A stretch of 64,000 nt of DNA from JBMNGW01 sp050950025 (lineage in GTDB: Bacteria; Spirochaetota; Spirochaetia; Sphaerochaetales; Sphaerochaetaceae): positions 76,328 through 140,327 of the forward strand of contig JBMNGW010000009.1 in NCBI GenBank assembly GCA_050950025.1, read 5' to 3'. Under the pieces are notes generated by a model that did no database searches, was not told the DNA's origin, and worked only from the letters and a program-made list of their open reading frames with translations. How positions within the stretch are numbered: the stretch's first letter is position 1; every line of letters begins with the position of its first letter. Positions 25,724 through 33,778 of the stretch are shown here, in pieces. Made by a program: the position numbers and the translations under genes.

Positions 25724-26056
25724 TTACAAGAGAAACCCTTGCACCAAAACCATGTACAACGCAGTGCCACAGCAGATGCTCAAAAGGGTATTGCGCTTAA
25801 TCAGATGCACTAAAACAGTCAAAGCTATGGCCAAAATCTCCTTGACCCACCCTTGGGGGGTAGCAAAAGAGATCTCCTTGATACTGTAGACTACTAAAAT
25901 GGCCATAACAGCGGGAGGCAACACCCTTCCCAGCCGCTCTATAAGAGGGGGAAGTTTTTTTGTTTTGCCTCCGAATAAAAGAAAAGGGGCAGCTCGGGTG
26001 GCTAACGTCGAAACTGCCGTTACCGCCACAATGGCCAAAGAGAAAAGAAGATTCAT
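25724..26056 (-). CDS. azlD: AzlD branched-chain amino-acid exporter subunit
   Basis: Small membrane partner of AzlC, 110 residues with about four hydrophobic segments and the AzlD-type motif VSTLATRAAPFLLFGG near the N-terminus. AzlCD exports branched-chain amino acids. The open frame extends upstream inside azlC, but the ATG at 26056 has AAGGAGG at the right distance and overlaps the azlC stop as ATGA. Together with the livKHMGF importer in the window this suggests active control of branched-chain amino-acid pools. Confidence 0.9.
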   Translation of the reverse strand: MNLLFSLAIVAVTAVSTLATRAAPFLLFGGKTKKLPPLIERLGRVLPPAVMAILVVYSIKEISFATPQGWVKEILAIALTVLVHLIKRNTLLSICCGTALYMVLVQGFLL

Positions 26057-26715
26057 TGGCCCTCCTTTGTTGACTCTGGCACAACCAAAAGAAAGAGCAA
26101 TGTGACAATTAATGCAGGCAAAAGAAAATGACTGGGCCCAAGTACTACAAGAGAGAGTATGGCGCATCCTGCACCAATGAGGGCACTGCTATGATACGAG
26201 CCTGAGAGCCACTGCTCTACCACAATAACAGAAAAAAGAGCCGTCATGGCAAACTCAATTCCGGCAGTGTTAAAGGAAATAAGAGAACCCAGTAGTGCGC
26301 CGATTACTGAGCCAACAATCCAATAGAGTTGATTCAAAGCGGCAATGGTAAAAGAGAGTCCTTGCTCATCTTCAGGAACACCGCACAACAAAGCATAGGT
26401 TTCATCGGTAAGGGAGAAAATCATATACAACCCTTTTTTGCCCATCGCTTTGAACCGTTCAATAAATGATAAGCCGTAAAAGAGGTGACGGGAGTTAACC
26501 AACAACGTGGTTATGGCAACTGTGGCTAAAGGGGCTTGTTCGGCAAGGAGTCCAACAAGCACAAATTGCATTGAGCCGGCAAAAACAGTCGTGCTAATCA
26601 AAAGGGCCCATATCCAGTTGTAGCCTATACTGTGAAGCAAAAGTCCAAAAGCGATGCCCAGCACACTATAGCCCATCAAAACAGGAATTGATCTGAGAAA
26701 GGCTTGCTTTACCAT
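26053..26715 (-). CDS. azlC: AzlC branched-chain amino-acid exporter subunit
   Basis: Main membrane subunit of the AzlCD exporter, 220 residues. The N-terminal motif IPVLMGYSVLGIAFGLL and FAGSMQFVLVGLL, followed by NSRHLFYGLSF, are characteristic of the AzlC/YgaZ family. It begins five bases below trpS and ends overlapping azlD, so the three genes form one operon. Confidence 0.93.
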   Translation of the reverse strand: MVKQAFLRSIPVLMGYSVLGIAFGLLLHSIGYNWIWALLISTTVFAGSMQFVLVGLLAEQAPLATVAITTLLVNSRHLFYGLSFIERFKAMGKKGLYMIFSLTDETYALLCGVPEDEQGLSFTIAALNQLYWIVGSVIGALLGSLISFNTAGIEFAMTALFSVIVVEQWLSGSYHSSALIGAGCAILSLVVLGPSHFLLPALIVTLLFLLVVPESTKEGQ

Positions 26716-26719
26716 GGCC

Positions 26720-27712
26720 TTAGAGGGTCAAATGCATCGCCTGGCGCATGATGGCTACTTGCTCATCGCCGATACGGCTGGCTTTTTCGCTGCCTGCTTT
26801 GATAATATCGCGCACTTCGTCCGGATGCGCTTCATAGTAGGCTCTTTTCTCCCTCATCGGCTCAAGCAAGGCGTTGATATTGCGCGCCAGAATTTTTTTG
26901 CAATCGACGCAACCGATAGTGGCATTACGACACCGGTCCCAAATATCTTCCCACTCATCGGGACTGAAAATCTTATGGTACTGACCAACAGGACAAAGCT
27001 CAGGCCGTCCCGGAATGTCTTTAGTTACCCGCTGCGGGTCGGTCAAAGCCTTGCGCACTTTCTCATTGACCACCTCTACCGAATCACTGAGGTAAATAGC
27101 ATTGCCCATGCTTTTGCTCATCTTGGCTTTACCATCTAATCCTATCAAACGAGGAGTGGAACTGAGCTTAGCCTGCGGCTCAACAATTGAGGTGCCATAC
27201 ATGTGGTTAAATTTGCGCACAATCTTACGGGCCAACTCGATATGGGGAATTTGATCTTCTCCCACTGGCACTAAGTGGGCATTACAAAACGTAATATCGG
27301 CAGTCTGGCTGACCGGATATCCTAAAAAGCCGTAACTTAAATCATCGTAACCGTAGTTTTGAGCCTCTGTTTTGATGGTCGGATTGTGCCTTAAGGCATT
27401 GACGTTAACCAACATGGAATAAAAGACCGTCATTTCGGCAATCGCTTTGACTGCACTTTGTTGCACAAAAGTCACTTTATTGGGGTCAAGACCAACCGAG
27501 AGGTTATCGATGGCAACATCATAAATACTCTGATGCAGCAATTGCGGATCTTCAAAATGGGTCGTCAGAGCTTGAATGTCGGCCAACAAAATAAAAGTGT
27601 CGTATTGATCTTGCAGTTCGACTCTATTTTTAAGACTTCCCACATAGTGACCGAGGTGGAGTTTGCCGGTCGTTCTGTCTCCGGTGAGAATTCTTTTTTT
27701 TGTGCTCTCCAT
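26720..27712 (-). CDS. trpS: Tryptophanyl-tRNA synthetase
   Basis: Class I synthetase charging tRNA-Trp, 330 residues, the usual size for the bacterial enzyme. The HIGH-like motif is LHLGHYVGS and the KMSKS motif is intact in GKAKMSKSMGN. GYPVSQTADI and VPVGEDQIPHIE line the active site. A longer frame starting at 27859 is rejected: GGGAGG precedes MESTKKRILTGDRTTG at 27712. It heads the trpS-azlC-azlD operon; no T-box or leader peptide was seen upstream. Confidence 0.96.
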   Translation of the reverse strand: MESTKKRILTGDRTTGKLHLGHYVGSLKNRVELQDQYDTFILLADIQALTTHFEDPQLLHQSIYDVAIDNLSVGLDPNKVTFVQQSAVKAIAEMTVFYSMLVNVNALRHNPTIKTEAQNYGYDDLSYGFLGYPVSQTADITFCNAHLVPVGEDQIPHIELARKIVRKFNHMYGTSIVEPQAKLSSTPRLIGLDGKAKMSKSMGNAIYLSDSVEVVNEKVRKALTDPQRVTKDIPGRPELCPVGQYHKIFSPDEWEDIWDRCRNATIGCVDCKKILARNINALLEPMREKRAYYEAHPDEVRDIIKAGSEKASRIGDEQVAIMRQAMHLTL

Positions 27713-27832
27713 GTGAGCCTCCCAGTAAAACATCTTCTGCAGGAGTATACAACAAATTGACAAAAAGAAGAAAGTAGCCCTTTTGTCTCTCCTCTTGTAT
27801 GCTATGATCACCATCATAATAAAGAGGAACAC

Positions 27833-28264
27833 ATGAAAACAAAGAGCAATTTCTTCCAAGAATTTAAGAAATTTATCAGCCGCGGCAACGTCATGGATTT
27901 GGCCGTAGGTCTAATTATCGGCACGGCATTTACCGCCATCGTTAAATCGCTGGTCAACGACATTATTATGCCTATCGTAGGATTGGCTGTGGGGGGAGTC
28001 AATTTCTCCGATTTAAAAATTGTGATGCGCCCCGCAGTTGGGGATGTGGCCGAACTTGCCTTTACCTACGGTACTTTTTTGCAGGCAATCATCGATTTTC
28101 TGTTGATTGCTTTTGTTGTTTTCATTCTTGTGCGCACTGTCAACTCGCTCACTGAGAAAATGAAGCACTTGAAAAAAGAGGAAGAAAGTGTGGTAGTCGA
28201 AGAGCCAAGTGTGGCTCCCGAGATTGCTTTATTGACTGAAATCAGAGATTTATTAAAAAAATAG
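27833..28264 (+). CDS. mscL: Large-conductance mechanosensitive channel MscL
   Basis: Tension-gated channel protecting against osmotic downshock, 143 residues forming a pentamer in the inner membrane. The N-terminal amphipathic helix (NFFQEFKKFISRGNV) leads into the pore helix MDLAVGLIIGTAFTAIV; the second membrane helix is FLQAIIDFLLIAFVVFIL; a charged C-terminal helix (EIALLTEIRDLLKK) ends the chain. AAAGAGG precedes the start. The SDR gene follows after 9 bases. Confidence 0.97.
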   Translation: MKTKSNFFQEFKKFISRGNVMDLAVGLIIGTAFTAIVKSLVNDIIMPIVGLAVGGVNFSDLKIVMRPAVGDVAELAFTYGTFLQAIIDFLLIAFVVFILVRTVNSLTEKMKHLKKEEESVVVEEPSVAPEIALLTEIRDLLKK

Positions 28265-28273
28265 GGGGCAAAA

Positions 28274-29095
28274 ATGAAAAGCTACCCGTATGGCACCAAT
28301 GTGCTCATAACCGGCGCTTCTTCGGGCATCGGGTTGGCTACTGCCCGCCTGTTTGCCCAAAACGGCTACCGGGTGTGGGGCTTTTGCCGATTGGCTAAGC
28401 TCCCCTCTGATGTAAAAGAACCGATTTCCCTTATCAGTGTCGATGTCACCGACCAAAAAGCGGTGGCCTTAGGTGTTCAGCAGGTGTGGGAGCAATCAAA
28501 GGGGCAATTGGGCATTGTAATTCACTGTGCCGGTTTTGGAATTGGCGGACCGGCTGAGCAGATGCCCCTTGATCAAGTCAAAGCGCAGTTCGAAACCAAC
28601 TATTTTGGTGTTTTAACTGTTAATCAACATTTGTTGCCGTTAATGCGTTCACTAAAGCAGTCACTTGTTTTGGTTGCCGGCTCGGTTGCCGGTCGAATCA
28701 GCATCCCCTACCAAAGCCATTACAGCGCCACTAAATTCGCTTTGGAAGCCTATGTGGAAGCTTTGAGAATAGAAGCCAAACCCTTTGGGGTGCGGGCATG
28801 CATCGTTGAAGCAGGCGATACAAAAACTCCTTTTACAGCCAACAGGCGCACTATTATTGCACCCGACTCTCCCTACAAAGAAAGCGCCTTAAAAGCCATC
28901 AGCATCATGGAAAAAGATGAGCAAAACGGAGCTTCGCCTGAAAAAGTGGCTCGCATTATGGTGCTTCTGGCCCGCTCAAAACGGCCTCCGGTGCGTAAAG
29001 TTGTCGGTTTTTCCTATGCAACTTTAATGGTTGCCAAACGTCTGCTCCCCGATAAAGTGGCTGAGAAAATCCTTAGGAGCATGTATCAGGTATAA
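28274..29095 (+). CDS. Short-chain dehydrogenase/reductase (SDR)
   Basis: NAD(P)-dependent oxidoreductase of 273 residues and unknown substrate. Classical SDR motifs: LITGASSGIGLATA for cofactor, HCAGFGIGGP, and catalytic Ser with Tyr-x3-Lys in VAGSVAGRISIP and HYSATKFALEAY. The overall form (ISIPYQSHYSATKFALEAYVEALRIE) resembles SDRs that act on lipids or steroids, but that is only a resemblance. Probably co-transcribed with mscL. The 3' end overlaps the convergent hydantoinase gene by 10 bases. Confidence 0.9.
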   Translation: MKSYPYGTNVLITGASSGIGLATARLFAQNGYRVWGFCRLAKLPSDVKEPISLISVDVTDQKAVALGVQQVWEQSKGQLGIVIHCAGFGIGGPAEQMPLDQVKAQFETNYFGVLTVNQHLLPLMRSLKQSLVLVAGSVAGRISIPYQSHYSATKFALEAYVEALRIEAKPFGVRACIVEAGDTKTPFTANRRTIIAPDSPYKESALKAISIMEKDEQNGASPEKVARIMVLLARSKRPPVRKVVGFSYATLMVAKRLLPDKVAEKILRSMYQV

Positions 29096-30459
29096 AGAGA
29101 GCTGGCAGAGCTCGGAATAAAATGCCCGCTGCCTTTTGTGCCACACCAGTCACCGTTTTTGACAATGGGAACTCCCTGAGCAATGGTCATTACCACTTTG
29201 CCTGTTACCTTCATCCCTTCATACGAGGAATAGCCACTGCTGCTGTGCAACGTTGAACTGCTTAACGTCCATTTTTCTTGAGGATCAAAAAGGACCACAT
29301 CGGCATCACTGCCGGCCTTCAGACTTCCTTTGCGCGGCCACAAACCAAACAAGCGGGCCGGATTGGTTGCCAACAGTCGCACTAAGTGGGTCACAGATAT
29401 CCGCTTGGTGGCCACTTCATGCGTATACACCAGCGAAAGCATCTCTTCGGTTCCGGGAATTCCCGGATACCCCATTGATTGCAGCTTTTGCTCTTTGGCA
29501 AAAGCGCAGTGGTCGGTGGCCACCACATCGATTTCTCCTTCGACTAGGGCCTTTCTAAGGGCTTGCCCATCTTCGGCTGTACGTAAAGGGGGAGTCATGA
29601 TGTGAAGCGCTCCGTTTTCGCTTGCAAGCAGAGATTGGTCCAAATACAGATAATGAGGAGTAGTTTCTACACCAATAGAGGCCCCCTGTTTTCTTAACCA
29701 GCGAACCTCCTCCAGCCCTTGGAGGCTGGAAAGATGGACGATGTACACAGGCACATCCAGCTCTAATGCCAACTCTCCCACTTTTTTGATGGCCAAGGCC
29801 TCCGCTTCTGATGGGCGTAGTTGGATGTGATCAACTGCTTTTGAAAACACAGGATGTGTTTGAGCACACTTTTCAATCACCTGATTGTCTTCACAATGAA
29901 TACAGGGCAAAAGACAGAGCTTTTTGCAGACCAGAAGCACTTTTTTAATCTGATCATAGCTAAGCATATAGCCAATTTCTTTATACGTGGTAAAGAGCTT
30001 AATAATGCGAATACCCATGTGCGCTACTGCAGTTAGCTCTTCTTCCAATTCGTCACCAAGACGGTACACCCCCTGATGCAGGGCCCAGTCGATTGCCATC
30101 TCTGAACTCATAGCTAAGGAGCGCTGCACAGCAGAAGCTGCTAGCGAACGCCCTTTCTGATGATCGGCAAAATCGATAATGGTGGTAACTCCCCCAAAGG
30201 CGGCCAACTTGGAACCTTCGACAAATCCATCGGCTGTTACTGTATTGCGGGAAATCAGATGGTAATGGGTGTGTGCATCAATGAAACCGGGAAATACCAA
30301 CAGCCCCCGCGCATCGATACGCTGAACATCATCAGGCAAATTAGAGGGCTCAATGAGCGAGGCGACGCGGGCAATCTTATTGCCTTCAATCAACAGATCC
30401 CCTAGGACTGCCCGTGTTGCATCCACTAGCAGTCCTCCCTGAATCAAGATGGTCTTCAT
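29086..30459 (-). CDS. Dihydropyrimidinase/hydantoinase-type amidohydrolase
   Basis: Metal-dependent cyclic amidohydrolase of 457 residues. The metal site is complete: HTHYH, a Lys that would be carbamylated in IRIIKLFTTYKE, His in CIHCED and VYIVHLSS, and Asp in VATDHCAF. The full sequence fits the dihydropyrimidinase/D-hydantoinase/allantoinase group; which ring is opened (dihydrouracil, hydantoin, allantoin) cannot be read. No ribosome site is seen before the ATG, where a small hairpin (GCAAG/CTTGC) sits instead. It is 42 bases below gcvPB on the same strand and may be the last gene of the glycine operon. Confidence 0.88.
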   Translation of the reverse strand: MKTILIQGGLLVDATRAVLGDLLIEGNKIARVASLIEPSNLPDDVQRIDARGLLVFPGFIDAHTHYHLISRNTVTADGFVEGSKLAAFGGVTTIIDFADHQKGRSLAASAVQRSLAMSSEMAIDWALHQGVYRLGDELEEELTAVAHMGIRIIKLFTTYKEIGYMLSYDQIKKVLLVCKKLCLLPCIHCEDNQVIEKCAQTHPVFSKAVDHIQLRPSEAEALAIKKVGELALELDVPVYIVHLSSLQGLEEVRWLRKQGASIGVETTPHYLYLDQSLLASENGALHIMTPPLRTAEDGQALRKALVEGEIDVVATDHCAFAKEQKLQSMGYPGIPGTEEMLSLVYTHEVATKRISVTHLVRLLATNPARLFGLWPRKGSLKAGSDADVVLFDPQEKWTLSSSTLHSSSGYSSYEGMKVTGKVVMTIAQGVPIVKNGDWCGTKGSGHFIPSSASSLYT

Positions 30460-30501
30460 AATGCAAGCATAGCCTTGCTACGTGAGCTTTGTAAACTTTT
30501 T

Positions 30502-31944
30502 TCACCCTCGGTAACGAAGCTTGGGCTCTTTAGCTGCCTTAGCATCATCTAAGCGACCCACCACGGTGGTATGAGGGGCACTTTTAAGTTTGTTGGGATC
30601 AGTTTGGGCCAATCGTGCCAGCTCTTTCATAGCCTCAATAACAGCATCCAAGTCTTCCAGGGCCTCTGTTTCCGTTGGTTCAAACATTAACGCTTCGCTG
30701 ACAATCAGAGGAAAGTAGACAGTGGGAGGATGAATTCCCTTATCCAAAAGGGCTTTGGCAAAATCATGAGCGGTAATCCCATATTGGTGCTTAAAGGCTC
30801 TGGCCGACAGCACAAATTCATGCATGCACAGCTGATCATAAGGCAGTTCAAAAACCTCTTTGAGTTGGGCTTGCATGTAATTGGCATTGAGCACTGCATA
30901 GCTGGAGGCCTCTTTTAAGCCGTCGGCTCCCATGGTAAGCACATAGGCATAGGCTTTAACCAACACTAAGAAGTTGCCCCAAAAACAGCTGACTTTACCG
31001 ATTGAATGGGGGTTATCCCATACAAAGCGGTAGCGCTCTTGTTCTTTTATAATGGTTGGAACCGGCAAAAACGGGACCAAAAAATCGGCAACCAGTACCG
31101 GTCCCGCCCCAGGACCCCCTCCTCCATGGGGAGTTGAGAACGTTTTGTGCAGATTCAAATGAACAACATCGAAGCCCATATCGGCTGGCCGGCAGATTCC
31201 CATAATGGCGTTTAAGTTGGCCCCATCGTAGTACAGCAGAGCACCACTTTGGTGAGCTGCTTCAGCAATCTGCTTAATTTCTTGCTCAAAGAGCCCCAAC
31301 GTATTGGGGTTGGTGAGCATGATGGCAGCAACCGAGTCATTTAACAAGGGTTTTAAAGACTCCACATCCACCAATCCCCGCTCATCAGTTGCCACTTCAA
31401 CCACCTTAAAGCCCGTCAAAGTAGCTGAGGCAGGATTAGTTCCGTGAGCCGAAGTGGGAATGATAATGGTATTGCGATTGCTGTCGTTTCTGCTATCGTG
31501 GTAGGCTTTAATAATCTTCAACCCAGCATATTCGCCGTGAGCTCCGGCTAGCGGCTGCAGTGAGCCCCCCTTCATACCGGTAACGGCACAGAGGCTTTTG
31601 GTCAGTTCATATAATAGCTGTAATGAGCCTTGAACCGTCTGTTCATCCTGCAGGGGATGGACTGAGGAAAACTCAGGCAAATTTGCCGCCGTATTGTGCA
31701 TCTTGGGATTGTATTTCATCGTGCACGATCCCAGCGGATAGGGACCAAAATCGACTCCAAAGCTTTTGCTTGCCAAATGGGTAAAGTGCCTGACTACTTG
31801 TAGCTCAGAGACCTGAGGCAGCCCCAATTCCTCTTCACGGCGTAAGGCTTTTGGCAGCTGGCCAAAAGAGGGAACATCACTTGGCGGATACAGATAACCA
31901 CGCCGCTTTGGCTGGGAAAGGTCAAATATAAGAGAACTGCTCAT
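30502..31944 (-). CDS. gcvPB: Glycine dehydrogenase (decarboxylating) subunit 2
   Basis: PLP-carrying half of the two-subunit P protein of the glycine cleavage system, 480 residues. The PLP lysine is in HLNLHKTFSTPHGGGGPG, preceded by STAHGTNPASATLTGF and the YYDGANLNAI segment. With GcvPA it decarboxylates glycine and passes the aminomethyl group to lipoyl-GcvH. The start at 31944 has AAGGAG five bases upstream and overlaps the gcvPA stop by 4 bases. Confidence 0.96.
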   Translation of the reverse strand: MSSSLIFDLSQPKRRGYLYPPSDVPSFGQLPKALRREEELGLPQVSELQVVRHFTHLASKSFGVDFGPYPLGSCTMKYNPKMHNTAANLPEFSSVHPLQDEQTVQGSLQLLYELTKSLCAVTGMKGGSLQPLAGAHGEYAGLKIIKAYHDSRNDSNRNTIIIPTSAHGTNPASATLTGFKVVEVATDERGLVDVESLKPLLNDSVAAIMLTNPNTLGLFEQEIKQIAEAAHQSGALLYYDGANLNAIMGICRPADMGFDVVHLNLHKTFSTPHGGGGPGAGPVLVADFLVPFLPVPTIIKEQERYRFVWDNPHSIGKVSCFWGNFLVLVKAYAYVLTMGADGLKEASSYAVLNANYMQAQLKEVFELPYDQLCMHEFVLSARAFKHQYGITAHDFAKALLDKGIHPPTVYFPLIVSEALMFEPTETEALEDLDAVIEAMKELARLAQTDPNKLKSAPHTTVVGRLDDAKAAKEPKLRYRG

Positions 31945-33293
31945 AGACACTCCTTACTAACGATTTGCACATAGCGATCAAGTTCTTCTTTGGTCCGTTT
32001 CTCAGTGACCGCAACAATAATAGTAGAGGCGTCATTGGGCCGTTTGGTAAGCGGACCCAATCGCACTCCTCCCCAAATGTGTTCTTCTTTGAGCTTCGCA
32101 AGGACCCGTTCCATCTGCTCGATTGTTTTGAACGTCAGAGGAAATTCGCACCAGTAGTGGTTACTTTGATCAACAAGCAGTGAATCAATTTTTGCCAGTT
32201 TATCAGCTAAATAGTGGGCTTTATCCCAAGATAGCTGAGCTGCTTCTTCCAGTCCCCTTTGACCGACCAAAGAGATATGGATAGTTGTCATTAAAGCTGC
32301 CAATGCCTGATTGGAACAGATATTGCTTGCCGAGCGCTGTCGCTTAATATGCTGCTCGCGGGCTTGCAGAGTCAGTACATACCCTTTGTTGTTATTAGCA
32401 TCGACTGTTTGACCGACAATTCTTCCCGGCAGGCGCCTGATTAACTGCTCAGTTACGGCCATGTACCCGCACGAAGGACCCCCAAAACCAGAGGGAAGGC
32501 CTAATGGCTGCGTATCGCCAATAGCTATATCGGCTCCCCGTTGCTTTGGTGATTGTTGTAAGACCAGCGAAAGCGGATCGCTACTGATACACAGCAGAGC
32601 ATTGTGCTGGTGTAATTGGGTTGCCAGATCACCGTAATCTTCAATAAAGCCGTAACGGTTGGGAGTTTGGACAATCACTCCTGCCACCGTTTCATCAATG
32701 TGCTTCACCAATGCTGAAACATCGGTCTGTCGACGACATTCGGGTATGATAGTGATAGTATTGGCTGTCCCTTTGGCCCATGTTTTGAGCACTTCGAGGG
32801 TAAACGGATGAAGCGTTTGTGAAACCAATATAACTGAGCTTTTTCGTTTGGCCTGAAGCATAACTGAAGCGGCTTCAGCTGCTGCACTGCTGTGATCGTA
32901 CAAAGAGGCATTGGCTGCATCAAGGCCGGTAAGCAAGCACATCATGCTTTGAAACTCAAAAATAGCTTGTAGCAGACCTTGAGAGATTTCACTTTGATAA
33001 GGGGTGTAGGCAGTTACAAAAGCGGGATTGGCTCCCAGCTCTTTGACTGCTGAAGGGATAATTCGATCGTAGCTGCCCATGCCCAAAAAACTGGTGCCCA
33101 GAATATTTTTATTAGCCAAGGCTCTTATGTATTGCAGAGCCCTTTCTTCTCCGATGCCACGCTCAAGAGGCAAATCGGCATCGAGTATCAAATCGGAAGG
33201 GATGGTCGAAAAAAGCTCTTGCATCGATGATAAACCGATAGCTGAAAGCATCCGTTCTGTATCTAAGGGGGTGTGAGGAATATAGGCAGTCAT
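31941..33293 (-). CDS. gcvPA: Glycine dehydrogenase (decarboxylating) subunit 1
   Basis: N-terminal half of the split P protein, 450 residues, resembling the PLP-fold but without the lysine. It starts MTAYIPHTPLDTERMLSAIG and carries FLGMGSYDRIIPSAV, TAYTPYQSEISQG and AIGDTQPLGLPSGFGGPS, standard for GcvPA. The open frame extends 22 codons upstream through the attenuator hairpin; the ATG at 33293 has GGAGAA just before it. Coupled to gcvPB by an ATGA overlap. Confidence 0.95.
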   Translation of the reverse strand: MTAYIPHTPLDTERMLSAIGLSSMQELFSTIPSDLILDADLPLERGIGEERALQYIRALANKNILGTSFLGMGSYDRIIPSAVKELGANPAFVTAYTPYQSEISQGLLQAIFEFQSMMCLLTGLDAANASLYDHSSAAAEAASVMLQAKRKSSVILVSQTLHPFTLEVLKTWAKGTANTITIIPECRRQTDVSALVKHIDETVAGVIVQTPNRYGFIEDYGDLATQLHQHNALLCISSDPLSLVLQQSPKQRGADIAIGDTQPLGLPSGFGGPSCGYMAVTEQLIRRLPGRIVGQTVDANNNKGYVLTLQAREQHIKRQRSASNICSNQALAALMTTIHISLVGQRGLEEAAQLSWDKAHYLADKLAKIDSLLVDQSNHYWCEFPLTFKTIEQMERVLAKLKEEHIWGGVRLGPLTKRPNDASTIIVAVTEKRTKEELDRYVQIVSKECL

Positions 33294-33317
33294 AGGTTCT
33301 CCGCGTAGAAGTAGAGA

Positions 33318-33348
33318 TGAAAAAGGGCCAGTCAAACGACCAGCCCTT
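33318..33348 (-). terminator. Internal terminator/attenuator between gcvH and gcvPA
   Basis: On the minus strand AAGGGCTGGTC and GACTGGCCCTT pair over 11 positions (two G:U) around GTTT, followed by TTT. It lies inside the operon, 14 bases after gcvH, and should give more gcvH than gcvPA/PB transcript. Confidence 0.7.
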
Positions 33349-33361
33349 CTAGAAGGCATCT

Positions 33362-33748
33362 TCAGTCGAGTGTTTTGATGAACTCTGCATACCCAGCAGC
33401 GTCGTAAAGACGATCCATACCGCTTAGATCGACATCTTTTAGGGTGTACAGGTAGTGAGTGTAGCTATCCTCGTTAATCAACTCAGGAGAACCGTCAAGC
33501 TCCTCATTCACAGAAGCCACCGTTCCGGCCAGCGGATTATAAATGGCACTTGCCGCTTTGACCGATTCAACGTTAGCGACCTCCTCGTCTGCAGCAAACG
33601 TCTCCCCTACCGGGGGCAGTTCAACATAGACGACTTCGCCCAATGAGTCTTGAGCATAATCGGTAATCCCGACATAAACGACATCCCCTTCGATGCGAAC
33701 CCACTCATGGTCCTTCGAATAGCGCAATTCACTTGGAATAGTACTCAT
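33362..33748 (-). CDS. gcvH: Glycine cleavage system H protein
   Basis: Lipoyl carrier of the glycine cleavage system, 128 residues. The lipoylated Lys is in ANVESVKAASAIYNP at about position 63, flanked by GITDYAQDSLGEVVYVELP and EELDGSPELINEDSY, all typical. The start at 33748 follows AAGGAGG; an earlier in-frame start lies in the gap to glyA and is not preferred. It follows glyA by 30 bases. Confidence 0.97.
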   Translation of the reverse strand: MSTIPSELRYSKDHEWVRIEGDVVYVGITDYAQDSLGEVVYVELPPVGETFAADEEVANVESVKAASAIYNPLAGTVASVNEELDGSPELINEDSYTHYLYTLKDVDLSGMDRLYDAAGYAEFIKTLD

Positions 33749-33778
33749 GAATACTAACCTCCTTAACAATTCTCTTAA

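Noticed and set aside
27713..27859. N-terminal extension of TrpS
   Set aside because: It overlaps mscL and its control region; GGGAGG marks the start at 27712.
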